This document shows, piece after piece, positions 11,113 through 21,790 of a DNA stretch of 64,000 bases (position 1 is the first letter of the stretch; each line of letters begins with the position of its first letter). Below the pieces are notes generated by a model that saw only the letters and a list, made by a program, of their open reading frames with translations, was not told the origin of the DNA and did not search any database. Made by a program: the position numbers and the translations under genes. Origin of the DNA: Pleurodeles waltl (Eukaryota > Chordata > Amphibia > Caudata > Salamandridae). Where the stretch lies: assembly GCF_031143425.1 (NCBI RefSeq), contig NC_090448.1:334254177-334318176 (forward strand), given 5' to 3'.

Positions 11113-11640
11113 ATGTGGCAGGTGTTGGAGATAAGGATATGCAGACCCACAGCTATGTTTAAGGTGGATGGTTGTGACTCAGATCTCATGGTTGATTCTG
11201 GTTCTCTGTATACCATAATTCCAGAGAAGTTATTTAGAGCTCATTGGAAGGATAAAACATTATTGCTCAAAGATATTAGTCCAGGTGGGTACCAGGGAGA
11301 AAAAATGTATATCTTAGGGCAATTGGTGCTGAACATACAGTATGATAGGAGGAGTATTGAAGGAAAAGTATGTGTCTGTTGATGGGACCCCTCTTTTAGG
11401 GTGGGTTCATCAGTTTGACCTGAATATCATAATTTACCCCAGTACATCTAATCAGATATTGGTAGTGGAAGATGTTCAATTGGATGATATACTTAATGCT
11501 GGCATAAAGGTGTTTGGGAAGACATTGGGATGCTTAAAGGGTTATGTGCACAAAATAATGCTTAAAGATGATGCTGTACCTAGACAACACAAACTTCGTA
11601 GGTTACCCTTTGTAGTGAAGGATAAGGTCAAGGATGCAGT
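11113..11640 (+). pseudogene. Ty3/gypsy pol: aspartic protease and linker to RT
   Basis: The frame at 11113-11382 carries LMVDSGSLYTIIP, the active-site loop of a retropepsin (D-S-G variant), which cleaves the gag-pol polyprotein. A shift near 11350 moves the reading to the 11342-11713 frame. This continues into the region before RT and includes RQHKLRRLPFVVKDKVKDAV, the conserved lead-in to the RT fingers. At 11640 the pol sequence stops in mid-codon and resumes at 12135 after an inserted segment. The order protease then RT is normal for gypsy elements. Confidence 0.8.
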
Positions 11641-12134
11641 CGCGGACCTCTTCGCTCGAAAGGAGGGGTGCGGGTACGGTGTGTGGGGTTGGGACAGGGC
11701 AGCTAAAATGTAATTAAATTAAAAACCACTTACCTTTTTGGCGTGGTCCTGTGCCACGCTCCTCTTCCCTCCTGGCTGCACACACAGGCACATGCTCCCA
11801 GCCTGCCCCTCGGCCAATCCTGACACTGCTCAACGCAACGTCAGGATTGTCTGGAAGCACCCTGGCTGGGCACTTCGAGGCAGACTGGGAGCCTGTGCAG
11901 ACTCTCTCCAGGCCAGCCGGCCAAAAATACATGTGCAGTGAGGGGGAGTGTTGAGCACTCCTCCTCACCCCAGATGCCTCGCCCCTTTCACAACAAGGAG
12001 ATAATAACATAGTTTATTATCCCCTCTAGTGAAAGTTTTGCAGCTTCTGCTGCTGGCGGAAAGGGGGTTCTTGGGGGGGGGAAGAGATTTGACATTCCTC
12101 CGCCCTAACGGAGGAGCTGCCCCTGCAAGGAGGT
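11641..12134. mobile_element. 494-bp unclassified insertion inside gypsy pol
   Basis: If this segment is removed, the pol frame joins across the break without a shift (codons ...GAT GCA GT|A CCT AAA...) and restores the expected lead into the RT domain, so it is a later insertion. It is more GC-rich than its surroundings. It begins near cgcggacctcttcgc and ends near ccctgcaaggaggt; acctcttcgc and the complement of gcaaggaggt form a weak inverted repeat. The only visible target duplication is gt. There is a G-run near 12074-12081 and no coding sequence I recognise. It could be a non-autonomous DNA transposon or a SINE-like unit. Confidence 0.65.
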
Positions 12135-13300
12135 ACCTAAAGCTATGTTACAGGAAGGCATTATTGAACCTGTTGAGGCATCTCCATGGATGTCTCCAGT
12201 AGTGATCACTCGGAAATATGATGGCCATATATGATTCTGTGTTGACTTAAGATCAACATTGGTGTTGACACATATCCTCTTCCCAATATTAATGAAATTG
12301 ATGTCTTCTATGAAAGGTGGTAAGTATTTTTCAAAACTTGATTTGAGGAGGGCTTACTATCAAATCAAGTTGCATGAAAGTTCCAAACATTTGACAGCAT
12401 TTGTGACTTCAGACGGAACTTTTCAGCTTACTCGAATGCCAATCAAACTTGGGCCGGCAGCAAGTGTATTTCAACACATGATGACAAATATGTTCGGGGG
12501 AGTGGAAAATGTAATTTTCTTTCAAGATGACATTTTTGCTATGGGTGAGACAACTGAGAAGCATAATGTCATTTTGAAGAAAGTGTTGAAAATTCTGGGA
12601 GAAGCTGGTTTGTGTTTCAATGTGGGAAAATGCACATTTTTAGTCAAGCATATTAAATAACTAGGATATACTATATCCAATGGAAGTATCAAACCTAAAA
12701 AATGTTTGTTGGAGGCCATCAGACTGGCACCCCCTTCTAGTGATAGAGATCAACTAAGATCATTTTTTAGGTTTGATAGAGTATTATTCAAAATTTGTAA
12801 TCACATTTGCTGACAAGACAGAAATATTAAGGACATTGTTATGTAAAGTAAACACATTTATATGGGAGAGTGAACAACAAAAATGCTTTGTCAATATTAA
12901 AAAGGAGATCTGTGACGCAGGTATTCTCACTGCTTTTGATATAAAGCTAAGATCAATATTGACGGTGGATGCTAGTGCAACTGGTTTTGAAGCTGTACTA
13001 TCCCAAAACAGTGGCATTTGCTTCCCGTACTCTAACACAGACAGTGAGAAACTACTCCGTGATAGAGCGTGACGCTTTAGCTGCAGTTTAGGGCGCTGAA
13101 TATTTCAGGGTGTATTTGTGGGGAATACAATTTACCCTACGCAGTGATCATAAGCCTTTGTCCAAACTTTTGTCATCAGGTGGAGCGGGCAAAGGGGTGA
13201 CAAGATTGCAAGAGTATCAGTACAATATAGAATGTGTTGAAGGTTGGAAGAATGTACAAGCTGACTGCTTATCCAGATTATCTCTTGATTGGGAAATGGT
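12135..13300 (+). pseudogene. Ty3/gypsy pol: reverse transcriptase and RNase H
   Basis: From 12135 the frame gives EGIIEPVEASPW, then after a stop near 12232 the RT body (12259-12660) with FSKLDLRRAYYQIKL, LTRMPIKLGPAASVFQ and FFQDDI, the last being the YxDD catalytic box with Phe-Gln at the variable positions. A stop at 12658 precedes LGYTISNG. The RNase H domain follows at about 12950-13270: LTVDASATGFEAVLSQ holds the first catalytic Asp, and RSDHKPL and ADCLSRL are the later landmarks. Several stops and frame changes (12658, near 12773, near 13088) break the polyprotein. The domain order and motifs are unambiguous for Metaviridae-type elements. Confidence 0.85.
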
Positions 13301-13446
13301 GGATTGCCAGTCAGTAAAAGACTGTGATGAGGAAGGGGCTGTAGCCACAGTTCTGGATGTTGTAGAGGATGGTTTGGGTGCTTTTTACCAAGTGGGAGTG
13401 GGAAAAGGAAATGAGGTAAGATTGTCTTTTTAATGAAATTATTAAG

Positions 13447-14470
13447 ATGAATTGTAAAAGATCCAGAAGAGAAAGTACTTTTCCAGTGTCAATGAGGCCC
13501 GATTTAAATGTATTGGAGGAGTTGTCAGTCTGTGGTGAAAAAATAGTAATGAGAGCTGATCAATATGTTCCACCTAATGGTTTGAGTTTTAGACTGTTCG
13601 TCCTAGTGCATGAGGGGCATTTAGGCCAGGGATTGACTAGCTGAAGAATTGAAAATGAGTTTTGGTGGCCAGGTTTTGATGGACAAGTAAAAGATTTGGT
13701 GAAGAGATGTATTATGTGTAAGGGAAGTGAGAGAAGATTGAGAGTGGGTGACGAGAGAGAGTAGTAGCCATATTGAAGATCCAGGGTAATGGTGGCATAC
13801 TATTGCCCTTGATTTTATTGGACCAATGTCAGAATTGCCATTTGAGTTAAGGTTTACAGATTATGGATCTGCATTCAAGGTGGCGCATAGTAAAGTTTAT
13901 GGGGAGTATTACTACAAAGACAACTATAGAGTTTTTTCAGAGAATGTTTAGTACTTATTACAGATAATGGGGCTCAGTTAATTTCTAATGAAATAGGTAG
14001 ATTTCTAAAGTTGTCTGGGGTAAGACATTCTTGTACTTCGGTATGCAACCCCAAAGGAAATGGCATTGTTGAACGGGCCAATAGACTGGTCAAAGGTACC
14101 ATTCAGATGTCCATATCAAATTGTTATAGTGTAAAAAAATAAATAATGTCTGATATTATATGGGAGTATTGTACCACTATTCATTCGACTTCTGTCAGTT
14201 GCCCATTACGGTTGATGAGGGGGCGAGTAGCAGGTAACAAATTGGCTCCTTCGTGGCTTAAAGAGTGGATTCTATTTGGTGGTGAATGTGTAACAAGACC
14301 ATTAAAAGATTCCAGAATAAGAGTAGGTGACTGGGTCAAGATAACATTTTGAAGAGTGAGAGGAGGTCTTTTGAAATTTAAAGGGACAGGTCAAGTATTG
14401 AAAGTTGGTAGGTATTAAATAGTTGTGGAAGGAGGTGAAAGATGGAATTTTAGAAATGTGGCATTCCATT
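13447..14470 (+). pseudogene. Ty3/gypsy pol: integrase, broken
   Basis: The N-terminal HHCC zinc-binding module is visible as HEGHLGQG and, after a stop near 13641, RCIMCK (13585-13720). The catalytic core can be traced in pieces: DFIGPMS near 13812-13832, TDNGAQLIS near 13962-13990 (second Asp) and CNPKGNGIVERANRL near 14047-14090 (the Glu of DDE). A C-terminal stretch near 14310-14345 reads RVGDWVKI. Integrase inserts the cDNA. Numerous stops and shifts break the domain, and no chromodomain is recognisable after it, which argues against a chromovirus. The open frames at 14146-14352 and 14491-14697 are the tail of this region. Confidence 0.8.
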
Positions 14471-14831
14471 AGAGAGGTGAAGAATGTAGATTGAAGGAGG
14501 ATGACAGATGTTTTGGTATAATGTTGTATGAGAGTGAGAAAGATAAGGACCTTGTTTATGTACCAAATAGCAAGGAAGTTTTTCAAGGAACTTCCAATGA
14601 ATCTCTGGACATGGGCCATAAGTCATATAAGAGGGATAGGTTGTTCCAAGGTTACTACGAGTTTGAGAACTTGTGTACCACCATCCTATTTGGGTGACTA
14701 TGTAAGATCAATACATAATTAGTAATATGTCATTGAGTAATATTCACTTGTATTAATGTTTTTTAATTGTTGTTTTTCTTCTTTTAAGTTTCATTTGTTT
14801 TATTATTGTTTGATTATTGTTAGGTTGATAT

Positions 14832-14846
14832 GGGGAAGAGAGGGGA
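14832..14846 (+). promoter_or_regulatory. Polypurine tract of the gypsy element
   Basis: ggggaagagagggga lies two bases before the 3' LTR, the standard site for plus-strand DNA priming. Confidence 0.75.
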
Positions 14847-14848
14847 TG

Positions 14849-15026
14849 TGTTATGATGTAAGGCACTAGTGGATTCTAATTAGAATGTGAAGCAGGGAGA
14901 CATTTCAGGGTATGTCAGTTGCTCCTGGCTTGCTGGTGTGGATCAACGCCAGTCATGTACCACATTAAAGCTTGTAGATAAATCCTAAAAACGTCTTCAT
15001 TGGGATAATTGATGCAACTTACAACA
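14849..15026 (+). mobile_element. Ty3/gypsy element 3' LTR
   Basis: Starts tgttatgatgtaaggc and ends acttacaaca, the same ends as the LTR at 9074-9252, with roughly ten to fifteen percent difference by eye. Such divergence points to an old insertion. It is followed by caat (15027-15030), which matches the bases before the 5' LTR. Confidence 0.85.
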
Positions 15027-15780
15027 CAATGCAATTTAAACTTTCACAAGTGGCACACTCCCTGCCCATCCTAGGGACTGCAGAAAGTGGTTTGTGTGTC
15101 ACCTGTCTGGATGTAGGTCTGTGAAGGGGGAAACATGTCAGTATTTACCTAAATGCTTTGCTCTCATTCTAGGAGTGTGGGTGAGAAGCACAGATACTGC
15201 CCCAATGCCAGCACGAGACACACTTTTCAGTGGCCTTTCTTGTGTTTTTTTTAGGTTAAGAAAGAAGCCCCTTGTAAAATGAACTGCCCTAGTTACAGCG
15301 CTGCCTTGCTATGTCATTGGTAGAGCCATGATTTATGTTGCTGTGAGTGTGTTTGTGTGTTACAGTAAACAGACTAGGCGTTTCACACAATAGGACAAAC
15401 CTTGCTGTAGAGATACAGCTGTGAGAGAGATCTGGTGAACGTGGGAACTTGTGCTGAATGCTTCACCTTTGATCTTTCAGAGTGCATCATTCTGCCCTGC
15501 CATTGGTTGCAAGTAAGCCAATCTTGTCCTCCTAGAGGAAGTCATATGTTGGCTTCCTGTGATTGGTTGGTCGGATTCTGTTAATTAAATAACCAGCTTC
15601 AAACTGTGCCTAACTTTAAATTTTGGCATAACAAAAATTCTAGTTCAACAAAAGTTCAATACATTTGCAATAGAAGTGTCTGTTTTTATTATTTGCATAA
15701 ACAGCAGTACTTGTTCGAATGATAGAATGCTGTTTGCCCTAACAATTATTTTAAAGAGCACTTTGTTTCTTCTAAAGAGT
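15027..15780. other. Unassigned flank of the gypsy element
   Basis: Nothing coding is recognised. Several attgg/ccaat-like motifs occur between 15498 and 15570. The start (caatgcaatttaaac) looks like the continuation of the SINE-like tail interrupted at 9074. Confidence 0.35.
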
Positions 15781-16439
15781 AACCCCTTCGCTGCTAGGCC
15801 TTTTCCCCTCCTGTACCACATAAGCTATCCACTCCAAATTTGCGTCCTTTTTTTCAACATCCTAGGTATCCTAGAGGTACCCAGAGTTGTGGGTTCCCCT
15901 GGAGGAGACCAAGAAATTAGCCAAAATACAGCGAAATTTTCGTTTTTGAAAAAAAAAAATGGGGAAAAGGGGCTGCAGAAGAAGGCTTGTGTTTTTTTTC
16001 CTGTACATTGCATCAACAAAGGGTTTGCAGTGATAAAATCACCATCTTCCTAGCTTTCAGGAACAGGCAGACTTGAATTAGAAAACCACATTTTGCAACA
16101 CAATTTGGGGATTTTACTGGGACATACCCCATTTTTACAATTTTTTGTGCTTTCAGCCTCCTTCCAGTTAGTGACAGAAATGGGTGTGGAACCAATGGAC
16201 CCCAGAAAGCTAAACTTTTCTGAAAAGTAGACAACATTCTGAATTCAGCAAGGGGTAATTTGTGTAGATCCTACAAGGGTTTCCTATAGAAAATAACAGC
16301 TGAAATAAAATAATATTGACATTGAGGTGAAAAAAACAGCCATTTCACTCTGTAACTTTTTCCTGCTATGTCATATTTTCAAAAGCAATATATCGTTACG
16401 TCTGCTAGACTCATTTGGTTGCGGGGATATATAGGGCGT

Positions 16440-18000
16440 GTAGGTTCATCAAGAATGCTTGGTACCCAGAGGCAATAAAGGAGATGCACCTTGCAACGGG
16501 TTTTCAGTGTATACTGGGCATACAGCAATTAATTTGGTGAAATATAAAAAGTGAGAAATAGGTATCAAGAAAACCTTTGTAGTTCCAAAATGGGCACAAG
16601 ATAAGGTGTTGAGAAGCATTGGTTATTTGCACATCTCTGAATTCCGGGGTGCCCATATTAGCATGTGAATTACAGGTCATTTCTCAAATAGAAGTCTTTT
16701 TTACACACTGTCCTACATTTGGAAGGAAAAATGTAGAGAAAGACAAGGGGCAATAACACTTGTTTTGCTATTCTGTGTTCCCCCGAAGTCTCCTGATAAA
16801 AATGGTACCTCACTTGCGTGGGTAGGCCTAATGCTCGCGACATGAAACACAAGATGGACACACCACATTTTTGCATTGAAATCTGTAGATTTTGGCCTGT
16901 AGCTCAGCCAGCACCTAAGAAAACCTACCAAACCTTTTTTATTTTTTTTTAAAACAAGATACCTAGGGGACCCAAGATGGTGTGACTTGTGGGGCTCTGA
17001 CAAGGTTCTGTTACCCAGAATCCTTTGCAAACCTCAACATTTTATCAAAAAACACTGTTTCCTCTAATTTCGGTGACAGAAAGTTCTGGAATCTGAGAGG
17101 AGCCACAAATTTCCTTCCACCCAGCATTCCCTCAAGTCTCCCATTAAAAATGGTACCTCACTTCTGTGGGTAGGCCTAGGGCCCGCGACAGGAAATGCCC
17201 CAAAACACAACGTGGACACATCACATTTCCCCCAAAAAAACAGATCTGTGGATTTGGCCTCTAGCTCAGCCGGCACGTAGGGAGACCTAGCTAACCTTCA
17301 CATTTTTGAAAACTAGACACCTAGGGGAATCCAAGATGGGGTGACTTGTGGGGCTCTGACCAGGTTCTGTTACCCAGAATTCTTTGCAAACCTAAAAATT
17401 TGGCCCAAAAAATCACCTTTTCCTCTCATTTTGGTGACCAAAAGTTCTGAAATCTGAGAGGAGCCATACATTTCTTTCCAATCAGCGTTCCCCCAAGTCT
17501 CATGATAAAAAAAAGGCTACTTCACGTGTGTGGGTAGGCCTACTGCCCGCGAAAGGAAATGCCCCAGAACACTATCTGGACACATCAAACTTATCAAATA
17601 CAAAACTAACTGTTTTTGCGGGGGGCACCTGTGTTTTTGGTCCTGGGCTCAGCAGCCATCTAGAGAAACCTACCAAACCCAGACATTTCTGAAAATTAGA
17701 CACCAGAGAGAGTCCAGGGAGGTGTGACTTGCGTGGATCCCCCAATGTTTTCTTATCTAGAATCCTCAGCAAACCTCAAATTTAGCTAGAAAATCTAATT
17801 TTCTCACATTTCTGTGTAGGATCACCGTACCAGGACAAATTTCATAGCACCCAATGTTCCCCCCAGTCTCCCTCTAAAAATTGTACCTCACTTGTGTAGT
17901 TGGGCCAAGTGCTTGTGACAGGGAAGAGCCAAAAACATGTCGAAATTGAGGGGGAACCAAAGCGGGTCCAAAAGGGCAGTTTGAAAAAAAAACATTTTTA
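16440..18000. repeat. Tandem array of about 350-bp units
   Basis: A unit containing tacctcacttgtgtgggtag, gcccgcgacaggaaatgccc and cctaccaaacc is seen starting near 16789, 17137, 17494 and 17867, giving spacings of about 348, 357 and 373 bp. Other unit markers repeat in step: gtgacttgtggggctctgac near 16981 and 17341, and accaggttctgttacccaga near 17360. Copies differ by substitutions and small indels, so the array is old. No open frame is shared between units. Confidence 0.8.
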
Positions 18001-18399
18001 GGCTGACAAGTGCAGCAGAATTTTTATCGGTATAGATGAGACAATGCTGGGTGGTATAAATATTGTGGATTCCTGCAGATTCCGGAAGGTTCCATCACAA
18101 AAATGTGGGAAAAATGTGTGATTTCCAGCAAAGTTGGAGGTTTGCAGGGCCTTGTGGGTAAGAAAATGGTGTGGGGTGCATGTGAAACACATCAACCTGG
18201 AATCACCCAGATATTTAGTTTTCAGATGTGTCCAGGTCTTGTGGATTTTTCTACTAATCAGCGTCCCAAATTCCATAAAGTACAGCCCTCACCATAGCAA
18301 GTGGGACGATTTTGAGAGTTAGCCAAGCTCTCATGGCCCAAATGTAAAACCAAAACCCCAAATAATCAAATGTCCTCTAGCCTGCCGTGGGATAAGATG

Positions 18400-19250
18400 T
18401 TTTAATGTGCGGGGAGAGCTGAAAGACTGTTACCTCCTTCAGTTGGGGTGGGGGCATAACCAGGCCCAGTGCTTGGTAGCCACCACCCCACTATTTGTTT
18501 TTTAAATTTAATTCCCTGGCATCTAGTAGACTTTCTGCCCCCCACCCCCCTGCCGCCGGGGGGGGGGGGGTGAGTCAGGGGTAATTGCCCCATCTGCCCA
18601 CCGGTGGGCAGAACAACTTTGGCCCCATTTATTTGGGGTGGGGGTATGGCCCACCCTCTTATCTTGGAAACAAAATCTTCCTGGTGGGCTTCTGGGCAAC
18701 AGTAATGTGCCACCATCGGGAGTGACCCTAACCCAAGGGGCTGCCCCCCCCCTAAAGAAAACACACACATACACACACACAGCAATCCCTGGTGCCTGAG
18801 TGGTTTCAATTCCCTCCCCAGGGGCAGATCAGCCAAATAAAAATACGCCAATCTGCCCCCAAGGGGAGCAGAAATGGCCTTAAATAAATTACCCCCCCCC
18901 AGGGGAGCGACCCTTGCCTAAGGGGTATGTCCCCTTACGTGAAATAGGGTAAAAAAAAATCCCTGGTGCCTAGTGGTTTCGGCCCCCCTTTGGGGCAGAT
19001 CGGCCTAATAAAAATAGGCCAATATGCCTCCAAGGGGGCAGAAATGGCCAAAAAAATCCCCCCCCCCCCCCCCCCCCCCCCCCCCAGGGAACGACCCTTG
19101 CCTAAGGGGTCGCTTCCTTAATAACAATAGGCCGATCTGCCCCCAGTGGGGCATAAAAGGCCTTGAAATCAACTGCTCCCCTGGGGAGCGACCCTTGCCC
19201 AAGGGGTCGCTCCCCTTATGCCTATTTCCATTTATGAATAAATCCCTGGT
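18400..19250. repeat. GC-rich tandem repeat with long C and G runs
   Basis: Short units combine ggggagcgacccttgcc, aaggggtcgctccc, ccctggtgcctagtgg and gatcggcctaataaaaatagg, recurring around 18890-19010, 19080-19120 and 19180-19260. Many are locally palindromic (gggagcgaccc facing gggtcgctccc). A run of nearly thirty C (about 19058-19085) and a G run near 18559-18570 lie inside. Several long open frames across this region are artefacts of the composition. Confidence 0.75.
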
Positions 19251-19617
19251 GTCTAGTGCGCATTTCAGCAGCCGTATCGCTTCATGATCTGGCTTCTGAA
19301 ATGCTCTGAGAGACTTCAAAGGGAAGGAAATTCATTTCCTTCCCTTTGAAGCCTCTCAGGCCCCCATCACATGATCGGAAGAGAAATACTTTGGGGAGGT
19401 GGCCTCTGATGAGGTCAGCGTGCAATTGTGTGCTGACATCATCAGACGCCACTGGGAGGGGTGGGGGGCGGAAGGGGAAGGGCTTCCCCTTCTGCCTTGG
19501 GGGGTGGCTGGGAAGCCCTCCCTCCGAGCTCATGTCTGAGGACGTAATCGTTACGTCCTCTGCACAAGAGCACTGTGCCTGTGGACGTAACCATTATGTC
19601 CCCGGCACAGAAGGGGT

Positions 19618-20520
19618 TTGTAGACACCTAGGAAGAAGTTGAGTCATGCTTAGGATAAAAAAGGTGTCTCTGTTTAGGCATCAGTCCTTTAATAGATGTA
19701 TATTATGTCACATTATATGGCGCAGGGCCAGTGCTAAGACAAAGCACGTTCAACTAGTGGCAGGAAGGTGTTGGGACCTTGGAATGGCTGGGGTGTAACG
19801 TGTCATGATTGGCTGCAAAAACGCTAGTCATTCATTGGCTGTGTGTCCCGTGAAGAGATATGTTTACTTTTTAGGTCAAAGACTGCTAGACAGTGCAGCT
19901 GTCTGGCTTGCTAAACATTGGACATTCAGAAACACCCCTGGGAACACATTCCACCCGTTGGTTACCATTGGCTTTATGGTTTGGTTTGGACATTCCTGGC
20001 TTTCTATTTGCTGGCTTTTCCTTATACTGGCCAGTGTCAATTTTTCCCTCCCACTGAGCAAAGCCTTTTCACACTACCTCTCCTTGTATTCTTCCACAAG
20101 TTACCCTTTCTGTGAACAGGCCTGTAGATCTTATCACATTTGCTGGACATTCAAAGACTGAGGACAAATGTCAGGCTCTGTCTTCCAAAGGAACTTAGTG
20201 TTTACTTTTCTTTTCTTCAACTTCAAAGTGAGAGGATTTATGTGACAATCTTGCTAGATAATGAGATTAAAGGAAAGGTTTTTTTTCTAGCACACAACAG
20301 TGTTTAAGCGGATTGTGAAAGTATTTCACATTATATCAGAATTAACAAAGCACAAATGAAGCAAATTTTTTGTTAATTCTGTGGTGTTTTGTATCAATAC
20401 ACTAAGTGATGCCATTTCTACACCTTATTATTTGAAAGCTGTATGGTTTTAGTAGCGAAACTGTATGTCTGTGCAAATGGTATGGTCATTTCAATTGAAA
20501 AAGTGCTGTCTGTAGTATCA
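19618..20520. other. Unassigned stretch
   Basis: An open frame of 118 codons (19805-20161) is hydrophobic but has no recognised domain and no splice-site support. The motif attggctg recurs near 19809, 19834 and 19968. No RNA gene was recognised. Confidence 0.35.
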
Positions 20521-20529
20521 GTGCCCTAC

Positions 20530-21240
20530 CACACTGTGCATATTCCACTCTACCCCCCTCCACTCTGATCTCCACCGCTCCACGTCACTGCACTCTACTC
20601 TGCACCACTCCACTTTACACCACGACACTGCACTCTACACCACGGCACTCTCCTCTACGCCATTGCACCATACCACACTTCACTCTGTGCCTCCCTACTT
20701 ATGCACCACTTTACTTTATGCCAATACCCTCTCCTGTACACCCTCCAGTCCAGGTCACTCCACTCTACTCTGGCCAGATCCACACGATGCCAGTGTGCTC
20801 TCTATGCCCCTGCATTCCATGCCAATACTCTCTATGCCTGTGCACTCTACTCTCTACCACTCCACGCCCCTGCATTCTAAGCCAATTCTCTGTACGCCAC
20901 TCTAGTCTACTCTGCACCACTGCACTCTATGCCACTGTACTCTACTCGTCTTCATCCTATTACTCAATGCCACTGTACTCTACCCTGTACACCCCCACTC
21001 AAAGCCACTTCACTCTACTCCAAAACAGTCCACTCTACGCCATTGCATTCTACGCCACTCCACTCTGTCAGTGCATTCTATGCTACTGTACTCTACTCCA
21101 ATGAGCTCTACACCAACCTACGTTACTGCACTCTACAACACTCTACTCTGCAACAGTGCATTCTCTGCCACTGAACTCTGCCACTCTACTCTACAATACT
21201 GAACTCTACACCACCAATCACCGTGCATTAAGGCACTTTC
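20530..21240. repeat. Minisatellite based on cactctac/gccactgca
   Basis: About 700 bp consist of degenerate copies of a short unit such as cactctacgccactgcactc in variable register, one strand rich in C and T. The open frames at 20663-21174 read through it because of its bias and are not genes. Confidence 0.85.
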
Positions 21241-21429
21241 ACCCTGCACTCACACACTTAACAACCTTCATTTGTGACCCACTCACCCTGCACAGAGAGC
21301 ACTCAGACCATTCTCCCTGCACTCATACACTTCTCCCACAGCTCCTAACTTACTATTAATCGCATAGGTGAAACTTCATGCATTTACCAATGCTTGTTGT
21401 TTCCTTTTACTCTCATTATAGAGGACATA

Positions 21430-21790
21430 TAGGCCCTCATTACGAGTGTGGCAGCCTCAAGACCACCACACTCGCGATGGCGGTCGGACCGCCGCAGACA
21501 GGGTGGTCTGACCGTCCTATTATGACTGTCGCGGAGCCGCCACAGTCTGACCGCTGACACCACCAGCCTGCCTGCAGCCTGACGCTCTCGGGGGTTGTAA
21601 TCCGCCAGGGCTGCCTTGGGGATTACGAGTCCCCATGCCGCCAGCCTTTCCAATGCAGTTGCACCATGGCTGGCCATGGAAAACACTGTTTCTGCCTGCC
21701 CGCATAGCGGGAATCTCAAAATAGGACCGGCGGGGTTTAGCCCGCAATGGCGGTCTAGTGGCGTTATGAGTTTGGCAGGTGGCATAATGT
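21430..21790. repeat. GC-rich interspersed repeat (ggccctcattacg type)
   Basis: Begins near ataggccctcattacgagtg and ends near gcgttatgagtttggcagg. It is much richer in CpG than its surroundings, with repeated ggcggtc/gaccgcc motifs that pair with each other. It resembles a family I associate with salamander genomes. No coding potential is evident and the class is unknown to me. Confidence 0.55.

Larger units (their letters stand above)
15781..19617. repeat. Composite repeat block with short inverted ends
   Basis: The block starts aaccccttcgctgctagg and ends gcacagaaggggtt, whose complement is aaccccttctgtgc; the two ends share aaccccttc as an inverted repeat. Inside lie two different tandem arrays (about 16440-18000 and 18400-19250) and a GC-rich right arm with several gacgtaa/ttacgtcc inverted motifs (19540-19600). 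The ends and internal arrays together suggest one large non-autonomous element or a repeat-capturing unit. The nine-base terminal match alone is weak evidence, and no target duplication is clear. Confidence 0.45.

Noticed and set aside
18402..18851. 149-codon minus-strand frame in GC-rich sequence
   Set aside because: It runs through a low-complexity tandem array with long C and G runs and has no domain; composition explains the open frame.
15781..19617. Direct repeats that might suggest a CRISPR array
   Set aside because: Unit length about 350 bp without spacer-repeat alternation, and the setting is a vertebrate genome.
19805..20161. 118-codon frame with hydrophobic stretches
   Set aside because: No homologous domain recognised and no exon boundaries; likely chance.
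20663..21174. Overlapping frames of 80-128 codons
   Set aside because: Produced by the cactctac minisatellite, which lacks stops in some registers.
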